Part shown: positions 43,354 through 51,301 of the stretch, piece after piece
How the letters are laid out: each line of letters starts with the position of its first letter
Position numbering within the stretch: position 1 is the first letter of the stretch
Assembly: GCF_009296265.1 (NCBI RefSeq)
Contig: NZ_WBJS01000007.1
Coordinates: 186,001-250,000 of the forward strand
DNA: 64,000 bases
Direction of reading: 5' to 3'
DNA from: Thioclava sp. JE_KL1
Lineage (GTDB): Bacteria; Pseudomonadota; Alphaproteobacteria; Rhodobacterales; Rhodobacteraceae
The notes under the pieces: generated by a model
What the model saw: the letters and a program-made list of their open reading frames with translations, nothing else
What the model was told of the DNA's origin: nothing
Databases searched by the model: none
Program-made: the position numbers and the translations under genes

Positions 43354-44439
43354 ATGACGACCGAGCCGAAGGATTCCGTCAAACCGGAGAATGATACGGG
43401 GCCTGACAGCCTCGTGGATCGAGACGCGAAATCCGCGCTCCAGTCCGGGTTGAATGACGAAAAGGGCGATGAAAAATTGACGAATGGCACCCCGCCGGAG
43501 CCAAGCGTCGCATTGCGGCGGCAGGCGGTCGCGCTGATCGCGAACCCCGCTTCGGGCGGCAACGCGAAAGATGAAGAGGCGATCCGCCGCGCGATGGATG
43601 CGCTTGGTGACGGTGCGTCCCTTTATCGCTGGTCGCCGGAAAGCGACATTGTGGCGACCGTCCGCAAGGCGCTCGACGACGGTGCTGAGATGATCGTCGC
43701 GGCGGGCGGCGACGGCACTGCAATGGCCGTCGCGGGCGCGCTGGTGGGACAGGAGGTGCCGATGGCGGTGCTGCCGCTTGGCACGTTCAACTTCTTTGCG
43801 CGGGGCCTGCGACTCTCCGAGGATCCGGAGGAGGCGGCGCGCGCGATCCGCGAGGGCAGCGCCCATCCGATCCGCGTCGGCGAGGTGAACGGGCGGGTGT
43901 TTCTGAATAATGCGTCGCTCGGTATCTACCCGTCGATCCTCAAGGCGCGCGAAGATATTTACGCCCGCTGGGGCCGTCGCCGGATCGTGGCGCATTGGTC
44001 GGTCTTCAAGACCTTCCTGCGCTTTCAGCGCCCGATGCGGCTGAAGATCACGGCGGACGGGGAAACCAGGAACCGCCGCACCGCGCTCGTCTTCATCGCG
44101 CGCTCGGCCTATCAGCTCGATTTCTTCGGACTCGACGGGGCGACGGTCATCAGTGATGACGCTTTCGCCGTGCTGGTCGCGAAGGCGCAGAGCCGCCGCG
44201 ACCTCTTCCGCCTGTCGTCGCGGCTGGTGCGCCGCAAGACCAAACAGGGCGAGGATTACGAATTGATCCGCGCGAAATCCTTCGAGATCGAAACCGCACG
44301 CGGGCGCGGCCTGCTGGCCTTCGACGGTGAGAAGTGCCGCGAAGAAAGCCCTTTCCGCTTCAAGATGTCCGACGCGCCGCTCTGGATCGTGCTGCCAGCC
44401 AAGGACACAGAAAACGAGACCCAAGACACGACCGCATGA
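43354..44439 (+). CDS. Diacylglycerol kinase-family lipid kinase
   Basis: The 361-residue protein belongs to the DAGK_cat/NAD-kinase-like family, which includes YegS and bacterial diacylglycerol kinases. ATP/lipid motifs are present: ALIANPASGGNAKD (about residues 59-72), VAAGGDGTAMAVAGALVG and VLPLGTFNFFARGLRLSED (about 139-157), then INNASLG-like FLNNASLGIYPSI. The first 50 residues are a polar, charged extension (many K, E and D) that is probably disordered. It would phosphorylate a lipid at the inner face of the membrane; the substrate is unknown. Its stop overlaps the next start (ATGA), so it is coupled to the metallophosphoesterase gene. Confidence 0.85.
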   Translation: MTTEPKDSVKPENDTGPDSLVDRDAKSALQSGLNDEKGDEKLTNGTPPEPSVALRRQAVALIANPASGGNAKDEEAIRRAMDALGDGASLYRWSPESDIVATVRKALDDGAEMIVAAGGDGTAMAVAGALVGQEVPMAVLPLGTFNFFARGLRLSEDPEEAARAIREGSAHPIRVGEVNGRVFLNNASLGIYPSILKAREDIYARWGRRRIVAHWSVFKTFLRFQRPMRLKITADGETRNRRTALVFIARSAYQLDFFGLDGATVISDDAFAVLVAKAQSRRDLFRLSSRLVRRKTKQGEDYELIRAKSFEIETARGRGLLAFDGEKCREESPFRFKMSDAPLWIVLPAKDTENETQDTTA

Positions 44440-45221
44440 CCCGTATCGTTCACCTTTCCGATCTGCATTTCGGGCGCAGTTTGCCCGAGCTTGAGGCGCC
44501 GCTGCTGACAGCGGTGAACCGGCTCGCGCCGGACCTGACAGTGATCTCGGGGGACTTCACGCAGCGCGCCCGGCGCGGCCAGTTCGCGCAGGCGCGGCTG
44601 TTCGTGGAGCAGATCGAAAGCGAAACCCTTTCGGTGCCCGGGAACCATGACACACCGCTCGACAATCTCTTCCTGCGGATGCTCAAACCTTTCGGGCGCT
44701 ACAAATCCGATATCAATCATAATCTGGAGCCAGTTTTCGAGACCGATCACCTCAAGGCGGTCGGCGTGAACACCGTGAATCGTTTCGCCTGGCAGCGCGG
44801 CAAGGTGCCCGAGCGGACGATCTCCCGGCTGTGTCGGGAATTCGGCGAGGCGGGCGAGAGGCTGCGAATCGCGGTGATGCACCATCCGCTCGAACATGGG
44901 CCCGAAGTCGACAAGGCGCTCATGGACGGGGCAGGGGATGCGCTGGAGGGGATGTCGGACTGCGGCGCGGATCTCGTGCTCTCGGGGCATCTGCACACCG
45001 GATCGGTGGCGCCTTTCTCGGCGGTGCCGGGCATTTTGTTCGTGCAGGCGGGCACGGGCCTGTCCTCGCGTCTGCGCGGCGAACCCAATACGTTCAATGT
45101 GATTGAAGGGGGGCGCGACGCTCTGTCGATCACGCTCTACGGCGCGCGCGACATGAGCTTCGAGCCAATCGGGGCCGACGAATTCACGCGGGGCCCCGAT
45201 GGAGCTTGGGTCAAAGGCTGA
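44436..45221 (+). CDS. Calcineurin-like metallophosphoesterase
   Basis: The 261-residue protein has the five metal-binding blocks of the family in order: DLHFGRSL (about residues 8-15), VISGDFTQRARRGQF, VPGNHDTPLDN, MHHPLEHGPE and LVLSGHLHTGS. Such enzymes hydrolyse phosphomonoesters or diesters (cyclic nucleotides, lipids or UDP-sugars). The start ATG 44436 overlaps the stop of the lipid kinase gene, so the two are translationally coupled and may act on the same lipid. An in-frame ORF extends upstream to 44334 but lies inside the kinase gene. It ends directly against the convergent ectR gene. Confidence 0.88.
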   Translation: MTRIVHLSDLHFGRSLPELEAPLLTAVNRLAPDLTVISGDFTQRARRGQFAQARLFVEQIESETLSVPGNHDTPLDNLFLRMLKPFGRYKSDINHNLEPVFETDHLKAVGVNTVNRFAWQRGKVPERTISRLCREFGEAGERLRIAVMHHPLEHGPEVDKALMDGAGDALEGMSDCGADLVLSGHLHTGSVAPFSAVPGILFVQAGTGLSSRLRGEPNTFNVIEGGRDALSITLYGARDMSFEPIGADEFTRGPDGAWVKG

Positions 45222-45818
45222 TCAGTTCGGCTTGCCCGAGATATCGCCCCAATCCAGAACCGGCGCCGCGTCGATATCATGCGCGTCGAGCATCGAGGCC
45301 ACACGCTCGAGCGATGCGATGATCTGCGCCTGCTCCCAATCTTCCAGCGCCTCGAAACGGCGCACGAAGATCTGCTGCAGCGCATCGGGGGCTTCGTCGA
45401 TCGCACTCGCGCCCAGTTCGGTAATCACGATGTCGGTCTGACGGCGGTCGCGCTCGGAGCGCTGACGGGTCACCATGCCCTTGCGCTCGAGCTTGTCGAT
45501 CAGCGCCGTCATCGTTGCCTGACTCACGCCCATACGCTGGGCGATCGCCTTCGGCGTGGACCAACCTTTTTCGGAAATCACCTGAAGGACCCGGAACTGC
45601 GCAGGCGTCAGCCCGGCAGCCTTGGCCAAGTCGCGGCCGAACATTTCGGTCGCGCGCAGGATTCTACGCAAAGCGATCAGGCTCGTATCGACACGCTCCA
45701 TCAGGCGGCGGGCCCCTTTTTTATCAAGACGACCCAGTATCGCAGAGAGTTCCGTGCTCTGCAATTGCTTGGCTTTGCTAAGTTTATCGTGTTCGTTTTT
45801 ACTCATTTGCTTTGTCAT
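45222..45818 (-). CDS. ectR: MarR-family regulator of the ectoine operon (EctR-like)
   Basis: The 198-residue protein has a MarR winged-helix domain (about residues 60-165): AGLTPAQFRVLQVISEKGWS, then PKAIAQRMGVSQATMTALID (recognition helix) and RKGMVTRQRSERDRRQTDIV (wing). A polar N-terminal extension precedes it. It is divergent from ectA with 136 bases between the start codons. This is the arrangement of EctR1 in methylotrophs, a MarR-type repressor of ectABC-ask that responds to osmolarity. ATG 45818 has no good ribosome-binding site; ATG 45803 is possible. The call rests on family plus position. Confidence 0.85.
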   Translation of the reverse strand: MTKQMSKNEHDKLSKAKQLQSTELSAILGRLDKKGARRLMERVDTSLIALRRILRATEMFGRDLAKAAGLTPAQFRVLQVISEKGWSTPKAIAQRMGVSQATMTALIDKLERKGMVTRQRSERDRRQTDIVITELGASAIDEAPDALQQIFVRRFEALEDWEQAQIIASLERVASMLDAHDIDAAPVLDWGDISGKPN

Positions 45819-45863
45819 GCTAATGGTATTTAGGGCTTATAAGCAAGAATATAAGGCTATGAG

Positions 45864-45883
45864 TGGAACTTTTCCGGGTTCCA
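45864..45883. promoter_or_regulatory. Candidate operator in the ectR-ectA intergenic region
   Basis: TGGAAC-N8-GTTCCA forms an inverted repeat 70-90 bases upstream of the ectA GTG. A second palindrome GCTTATAAGC (45835-45844) and an outer pair CTAATGG (45820-45826)/CCATTAG (45881-45887) flank it. The region is AT-rich. MarR proteins bind such symmetric sites, so either could be the EctR operator. No hexamers could be fixed. Confidence 0.45.
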
Positions 45884-45954
45884 TTAGTTAGGTGGTTGAA
45901 ATTTTCGACCACATGAACTACTTAGGCTACCGAAGCAAACGAGAGGAAAGAGCC

Positions 45955-46485
45955 GTGCCGCAAGTCGAGTCGATCAAGAAGGGTTCTAAACTGGTCTTCC
46001 GTAAGCCGGAGTCCGAAGACGGCAGCGAAATCTGGAAGCTGATCCGCCGCTGCAAGCCGCTTGATGAAAATTCGATGTATTGCAACCTTCTGCAGTGCGA
46101 TCACTTCGGGGACACCTGTGTCCTCGTCGAGCGCGAAGGCGAAGTCGTCGGCTGGATTTCGGGCTACATCGCCCCGTCCGAGCCGGACACGTTCTTCGTG
46201 TGGCAAGTCGCTGTTTCCCCCGACGCACGCGGTCTTGGCCTTGGTAAGCGCATGTTGCGCCACCTCATCCAGCGCGACGTCGCCGAAGACTGCACCAAGC
46301 TGAAGACGACCATCACCGAAAGCAACGAGGCGAGCTGGGCGCTCTTCCGCTCCTTCGCACGTTCGATGGGCGGCGAGCTGACCGATGAGGCGCACTTCCA
46401 CGAAGAAGACCATTTCGACGGCCATGCCTCGACCGAGCATATGGTCACCATCACCTTCCCCGAGGAGGCGCGTGCCGCCGCCTGA
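45955..46485 (+). CDS. ectA: L-2,4-diaminobutyrate acetyltransferase
   Basis: The 176-residue GNAT enzyme acetylates diaminobutyrate, the second step of ectoine synthesis. It has ENSMYCNLLQCDHFGDTCVL (about residues 39-58), WISGYIAPSEPDTFFVWQVA and the acetyl-CoA loop SPDARGLGLGKRMLRHLI (about 95-112). I chose GTG 45955: GAGGAAAGAGCC precedes it, and MPQVESIKKGSKLVFRKPE is the usual EctA N-terminus. The in-frame starts at 45892 (GTG) and 45913 (ATG) would add 14-21 residues without a ribosome-binding site. It is first in ectA-ectB-ectC-ask. Confidence 0.95.
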   Translation: MPQVESIKKGSKLVFRKPESEDGSEIWKLIRRCKPLDENSMYCNLLQCDHFGDTCVLVEREGEVVGWISGYIAPSEPDTFFVWQVAVSPDARGLGLGKRMLRHLIQRDVAEDCTKLKTTITESNEASWALFRSFARSMGGELTDEAHFHEEDHFDGHASTEHMVTITFPEEARAAA

Positions 46486-46534
46486 TCTCAGGCCGCGCAC
46501 CCTCCTCATTCCCCCCAATTCTATGGAGTCCCCC

Positions 46535-47821
46535 ATGACCGTTCATTCGACGGATAAAACGATCTTTACCCAACGCGAATCTGAGGCCCGCTCCTACTGC
46601 CGTGGCTTCGATACCGTTTTCACCAGCGCGCAAGGCTCGGAGCTGACCGACGCCGAGGGCAACACCTATATCGACTTCCTCGCCGGTTGCTCGTCGCTGA
46701 ACTACGGGCACAACGACCCGGACATGAAGCAGGCGCTGATCGAGCACCTGACCGAAAACAAGATGGGTCACGCGCTCGACCTGCACACCGACAGCAAGGC
46801 CAAGTTCCTGAGCGCATTCGAGGAGCACATCCTCGCACCGCGCGGCATGGACCATAAGCTGATGTTCATCGGCCCGACCGGTGCGAACGCCGTCGAAGCC
46901 GCGATGAAGATCGCGCGCAAGGCGACCGGCCGCACCAACATCATCGCCTTCACCAACGGCTTCCATGGCGTGACCATGGGTGCGCTGGCGGCGACCGGTA
47001 ACGGCTACCACCGCGGTGGCGCCGGCATGGACACGCATGGCGTGACCCGCATGCCGTACGACGCCTATGCCGATGGTGTGGATTCGGTCGCGCTGCTCGA
47101 CCAGATGCTCTCGGACGCCTCGGGCGGTATCGACGCTCCGGCGGCGATCATGCTGGAGACGGTTCAGGGCGAGGGCGGCCTCAACGCTGCCAGCCCGGAA
47201 TTCGTGAAAGGCGTCGAGCAAGTCGCCCGCAAGCACGGTGCGCTGTTCATCATCGACGACATTCAGGCTGGCTGCGGCCGCACCGGCACCTTCTTCTCCT
47301 TCGAGGAGATGGACGTGATGCCGGACGTCGTGACCCAGGCGAAGTCGATCTCGGGCTTCGGCATGCCGATGGCGCTGGTTCTGGTGCGTCCCGACTACGA
47401 CGTGTTCGGCCCGGCCGAGCATAACGGTACCTTCCGCGGCAACACCCATGCCTTCGTGACCGCCACCGTGGCGATCGAGAAGTTCTGGGCCGACGACAAG
47501 TTCCAGAAGGAACTGGCCGTGAAATCGGACGTCCTGCGTGAAGGTCTGGCCGCTGTGGCCGATCTCGTGCCGGGTGCCTTCCTCAAGGGCCGTGGTCTGA
47601 TGCAGGGTGTCGATGTCGGCACCGGCGAACTGGCTTCGGCGATCTGCGGTCGCTGCTTCGAGAAAGGTCTCGTGATCGAGACGTCGGGCAATGACGACCA
47701 GGTCGTGAAAGTTCTCGCACCGCTGACCACGCCGATGGAACAATTCCGCAAGGGTCTGGAAATCCTGCGCGAAGCCGCCACCGAGGTGACGGGCGAGCGC
47801 ACGGACATCGCGGCGGAATAA
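46535..47821 (+). CDS. ectB: Diaminobutyrate-2-oxoglutarate transaminase
   Basis: The 428-residue class III PLP aminotransferase makes L-2,4-diaminobutyrate from aspartate semialdehyde, the first ectoine-specific step. Motifs are MFIGPTGANAVEAAMKIARK (about residues 108-127), ETVQGEGGLNAAS, IIDDIQAGCGRTGTFFSFE and the PLP lysine in VTQAKSISGFGMP (about residue 270). TFRGNTHAFVTATVAIEKFW follows. I chose ATG 46535, with GGAG ten bases upstream; ATG 46523 is in frame, and the longer frame to 46385 overlaps ectA. The gap of 49 bases to ectA and 53 to ectC fits one operon. Confidence 0.97.
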   Translation: MTVHSTDKTIFTQRESEARSYCRGFDTVFTSAQGSELTDAEGNTYIDFLAGCSSLNYGHNDPDMKQALIEHLTENKMGHALDLHTDSKAKFLSAFEEHILAPRGMDHKLMFIGPTGANAVEAAMKIARKATGRTNIIAFTNGFHGVTMGALAATGNGYHRGGAGMDTHGVTRMPYDAYADGVDSVALLDQMLSDASGGIDAPAAIMLETVQGEGGLNAASPEFVKGVEQVARKHGALFIIDDIQAGCGRTGTFFSFEEMDVMPDVVTQAKSISGFGMPMALVLVRPDYDVFGPAEHNGTFRGNTHAFVTATVAIEKFWADDKFQKELAVKSDVLREGLAAVADLVPGAFLKGRGLMQGVDVGTGELASAICGRCFEKGLVIETSGNDDQVVKVLAPLTTPMEQFRKGLEILREAATEVTGERTDIAAE

Positions 47822-47874
47822 TCCGCCGCTGCCTCACCCAGCGACCAAGAAATTCAGATACGGAGACACATCAC

Positions 47875-48276
47875 ATGATCGTTCGTGATTTCAACAAGCT
47901 TAAAAACACCGACCGCGACGTGTCCGACGCCGATTGGAGCAGCGTGCGCATGCTGCTCGCCGACGACAAGATGGGCTTCAGCTTCCACATCACCACGCTG
48001 AAGGCCGGTTCGGACCACACGTTCCACTACAAGCACCATTTCGAGAGCGTCTACTGCATCTCGGGCAACGGCCACATCACCGAGCTCGACAACGGCACGC
48101 GCCACGAAATCAAGCCGGGTGTCATGTATGCGCTGAACCTGCATGACCATCACCGCCTCGTCGCGGGTGACGAAGACCTCGTCATGGCCTGCTGCTTCAA
48201 CCCGCCGGTGGCCGGCAACGAAGTTCACCGTGAGGACGGCTCTTATGCGCCGGCCGAAGAACTGGAAAATTCGTAA
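47875..48276 (+). CDS. ectC: L-ectoine synthase
   Basis: The 133-residue cupin closes the ring of N-acetyl-diaminobutyrate to ectoine. It starts MIVRDFNKLKNTDRDV, and the cupin core has HTFHYKHHFESVYCISGNGH (about residues 48-67), EIKPGVMYALNLHDHHRLVA and CCFNPPVAGNEVHREDGSYA (about 103-122). The length and sequence are standard for EctC. GGAGACACATCAC precedes ATG 47875. No ectD (ectoine hydroxylase) follows; the next gene is ask, so hydroxyectoine is probably not made from this locus. Confidence 0.97.
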   Translation: MIVRDFNKLKNTDRDVSDADWSSVRMLLADDKMGFSFHITTLKAGSDHTFHYKHHFESVYCISGNGHITELDNGTRHEIKPGVMYALNLHDHHRLVAGDEDLVMACCFNPPVAGNEVHREDGSYAPAEELENS

Positions 48277-48286
48277 GGGGGCCAAA

Positions 48287-49717
48287 TTGACCCACCAGAA
48301 TCACACAGTCGAAAAGATCGGCGGCACCTCGATGAGCCGCGTGGACGAGTTGCTCGACACGCTGTTCATCGGAGACCGCAAGGGCGCCGATCTTTACAAC
48401 CGCATTTTCGTCGTCTCGGCGTTTGGTGGCATCACCAATCTGCTGCTCGAACATAAGAAGTCGGGCGAGGCGGGCGTCTATGCGCAATTCGCAAAAGCCG
48501 ATAGCGAACATGGCTGGCACGAGGCGCTGAGCCGCGTCTCGGCCGCGATGGTCGAAGCCCATGAGAGCGTGCTGACGCATCCGGGCGACATCGCGCAGGC
48601 CACCGAGTTCGTGCGTGAGCGTATCGAAGGCGCGCGCAATTGCCTGATCGACCTGCAGCGTCTGTGCTCCTACGGGCACTTCCGGCTCTCGCAGCACATG
48701 CTGCAAATCCGCGAGCTGCTGTCGGGGCTGGGCGAGGCGCATTCGGCCTTCGTCACCACGCTCCTACTGCAGCGCAACGGCGTGAACGCACGTCTCGTCG
48801 ACCTGTCCGGTTGGCGCGACGAGACCGATCACGACCTCGAAGGCCGGATCATGGGGGCGATGAAGGATGTCTACCCGGCGTCCGAAATGCCGATCGTGAC
48901 GGGCTATGCGCAATGCGCCGAAGGCCTGATGCGGGAATTCGACCGTGGCTATTCCGAGGTGACCTTCTCCAAGCTCGCTGCCCTCACCGGCGCGCGCGAG
49001 GCGATCATCCACAAGGAATTCCACCTGTCCTCTGCCGACCCGAAGCTGGTGGGCGAAGGCAAGGTGCGCAAGCTGGGTCACACGAACTATGACGTGGCCG
49101 ACCAGATGTCGAATATGGGCATGGAGGCGATCCACCCGAAAGCCGCCAAGACCCTGCGCCAGGCGGATGTTCCGCTGCGCGTCACCAACGCGTTCGACCC
49201 GGGCGATCCGGGCACGCTGATCGACGACAAGCCTGCCAAGGAAGCGGCGGTCGAGATGGTGACCGGGCTCGATATCATCGCGCTGGAAGTGTTCGAACAG
49301 GACATGGTCGGCGTGAAGGGCTACGACGCTAAAATCCTCGAAGTGTTGACGCGTCATGGCGTGCGCATCGTGTCGAAAGCGTCGAACGCCAACACGATTA
49401 CCCACTATGTCGACGCGCCGATCGAAGTGCTCCAGAAGGTCGAGAAAGACCTCTGCGAGTTCTACCCTTCGGCGGAAATCTCGGCGCGGATGCTGTCAAT
49501 GGCTTCGGTCATCGGGCGCGACCTGAAGGGCCTCTCGGTTCTGACCCGGGGTCTGCAGGCGATCGCGAAAGCGGGCATGGAAAGCCTCGGTGCGACTCAG
49601 GGTCCGCGCAATGTCGATGTGCAATACGTGCTCGAACGCGGTGATCTGAAACCCGTTATCAAGGCGCTCCATGAGGAGTTCATCCCGGAAGAAAGCGCCC
49701 TCAAACAAGTCGCCTGA
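48287..49717 (+). CDS. ask: Ectoine-linked aspartate kinase (Ask_Ect)
   Basis: The 476-residue aspartokinase supplies aspartyl phosphate for ectoine, apart from the feedback-controlled LysC. The N-terminal kinase motif is VEKIGGTSMSRVDE (residues 8-21) rather than KFGGTS, a mark of the ectoine type. Other parts are RIFVVSAFGGITNLLLEHKK, FDRGYSEVTFSKLAALTGAR (about 213-232) and ACT domains (about 330-470; VEMVTGLDIIALEVFEQDMV). I chose TTG 48287 because AAGGGG lies six bases upstream and the IGGTSM motif must be included; the first ATG (48332) would cut into it. Ten bases separate it from ectC, and a strong terminator follows. Confidence 0.93.
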   Translation: MTHQNHTVEKIGGTSMSRVDELLDTLFIGDRKGADLYNRIFVVSAFGGITNLLLEHKKSGEAGVYAQFAKADSEHGWHEALSRVSAAMVEAHESVLTHPGDIAQATEFVRERIEGARNCLIDLQRLCSYGHFRLSQHMLQIRELLSGLGEAHSAFVTTLLLQRNGVNARLVDLSGWRDETDHDLEGRIMGAMKDVYPASEMPIVTGYAQCAEGLMREFDRGYSEVTFSKLAALTGAREAIIHKEFHLSSADPKLVGEGKVRKLGHTNYDVADQMSNMGMEAIHPKAAKTLRQADVPLRVTNAFDPGDPGTLIDDKPAKEAAVEMVTGLDIIALEVFEQDMVGVKGYDAKILEVLTRHGVRIVSKASNANTITHYVDAPIEVLQKVEKDLCEFYPSAEISARMLSMASVIGRDLKGLSVLTRGLQAIAKAGMESLGATQGPRNVDVQYVLERGDLKPVIKALHEEFIPEESALKQVA

Positions 49718-49739
49718 AATAAGCGGCATTGAACTGATG

Positions 49740-49772
49740 AAGCCCGTGCGGATCTCCGTGCGGGCTTTTTTC
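49740..49772 (+). terminator. Terminator of the ectoine operon
   Basis: AAGCCCG pairs with CGGGCTT around an inner CGGA/TCCG stem, followed by a run of six T. It lies 22 bases after the ask stop and ends the ectABC-ask transcript. Confidence 0.88.
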
Positions 49773-49882
49773 TTTGGCTGCGACAACCCGTCCCAGTTGG
49801 GCTTTGAACCACGCTCCGGCGGTTGCCGTATCCTCGGGCAAGTCTAGTTCTTATCACGCAACGTGCAGAAACGCGGACGGCC

Positions 49883-51301
49883 ATGAGCATTTTCGACATA
49901 CCGACACTCGATCTGGCGCGGGCACAATTCGCCTTCGTCGTCTCGGCGCATATCGTCTTTCCAGCCTTCTCCATCGGGACGGCAAGTTACCTGATGGTGC
50001 TCGAAGCGCTGAGGATGATCACCGGCAAGGAGGTCTTCCTGAGGATCTTCGAGTTCTGGAAACACATCTTTGCAGTGGTCTTCGGGATGGGCGTCGTCTC
50101 GGGCGTCGTGATGTCCTACGAGTTCGGCCTGAACTTCGCGCATTTCTCCGACAAGGCGGGACCGGTGATCGGGCCGCTGATGGGCTACGAGGTGATGACC
50201 GCCTTCTTCCTCGAGGCGGGCTTCCTCGGGATCATGCTCTTCGGGCGCAACCGGGTGAACAAGTGGATCTACATGTTCGCCGTGACGATGGTTGCCTTCG
50301 GGACGTTGCTCTCAGCCTTCTGGATCCTCTCGGTCAATAGCTGGATGCAGACGCCCGCGGGCTTTGCGATGAACGATGTCGGCCAATTCATTCCGAAGAA
50401 CTGGTGGGAGGTGATCTTCAATCCCTCGCTGCCCTATCGCTTCGTGCATATGGTGCTGGCGGCCTACCTGACCACGGCGCTCGTCGTGGCTGGGGTCGGG
50501 GCTTGGCACCACATCAAGGGCACGGCGGATGACGCGGTGCGCACGATGTTCCGCATGGCGGTGGCGATGATCCTCGTGACCGCGCCGATCCAGATTTTTG
50601 CAGGCGACCAGCACGGGCTCAACACGCTCGAACATCAGCCCGCCAAGATCGCGGCGATGGAAGGGCATTGGGAGACCAGCAAGGGCGCAGGCCTGATCCT
50701 GTTCGGCATCCCGAACCCGAGCCAGGAGCGCACCGATTACAAGATCGAAGTGCCCTATGCCTCGTCGCTGATCCTGACGCACTCGCTCGAAGGCGAAGTG
50801 CCCGGCCTCGGGGACTTCCCGGCGAATGAACGCCCGCCGATGACGATCGTCTTCTTCACCTTCCGGATCATGGTGGGTCTCGGCTTTGCCTTCGCGGCGA
50901 TCGGGCTCTGGGGCGGCTGGCTGATGCTGCGCAAGCGCCTGCACGAGCCGGGGCTGTTCCACAAAGTGGCGCTGGTCTTCGCGCCGGGCGGGTTCCTCGC
51001 GATCATCATGGGCTGGTTCACCACTGAATTCGGCCGCCAACCCTATACGGTCTATGGCCATTTCACGACGGCGGAGTCGGTGTCGAACCTCAGCCATGGC
51101 GCAGCCTGGGCGGCGCTGATCGGCTTCGTGGTCGTTTATGCCTTCCTGTTCGGCTCGGGCACTTTCTACCTGCTGCGACTGATGCGGCGCGGGCCGGAGT
51201 CGGCGGAGCCCGTTGAGAACACGCCGCAGCGTGCCGGCGGCGTGGCGGGCGCGATGCTCGCCAATGATGTGACGACCGAGAAAGAGGAGGCCCACGCATG
51301 A
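49883..51301 (+). CDS. cioA: Cytochrome bd-type ubiquinol oxidase subunit I (CioA-like)
   Basis: The 472-residue membrane protein is subunit I of a bd-type oxidase that reduces oxygen with quinol without pumping protons. It has RAQFAFVVSAHIVFPAFSIG (His for heme b595 near residue 20), EAGFLGIMLFGRNRVNKW, then FAGDQHGLNTLEHQPAKIAA and GWFTTEFGRQPYTVYG. The region after GDQHG is short, the short-Q-loop form seen in cyanide-insensitive oxidases. I chose ATG 49883 because the conserved N-terminus begins there; 49823 is an in-frame extension. Its stop overlaps cioB by four bases. Such oxidases support respiration at low oxygen or under stress. Confidence 0.94.
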   Translation: MSIFDIPTLDLARAQFAFVVSAHIVFPAFSIGTASYLMVLEALRMITGKEVFLRIFEFWKHIFAVVFGMGVVSGVVMSYEFGLNFAHFSDKAGPVIGPLMGYEVMTAFFLEAGFLGIMLFGRNRVNKWIYMFAVTMVAFGTLLSAFWILSVNSWMQTPAGFAMNDVGQFIPKNWWEVIFNPSLPYRFVHMVLAAYLTTALVVAGVGAWHHIKGTADDAVRTMFRMAVAMILVTAPIQIFAGDQHGLNTLEHQPAKIAAMEGHWETSKGAGLILFGIPNPSQERTDYKIEVPYASSLILTHSLEGEVPGLGDFPANERPPMTIVFFTFRIMVGLGFAFAAIGLWGGWLMLRKRLHEPGLFHKVALVFAPGGFLAIIMGWFTTEFGRQPYTVYGHFTTAESVSNLSHGAAWAALIGFVVVYAFLFGSGTFYLLRLMRRGPESAEPVENTPQRAGGVAGAMLANDVTTEKEEAHA

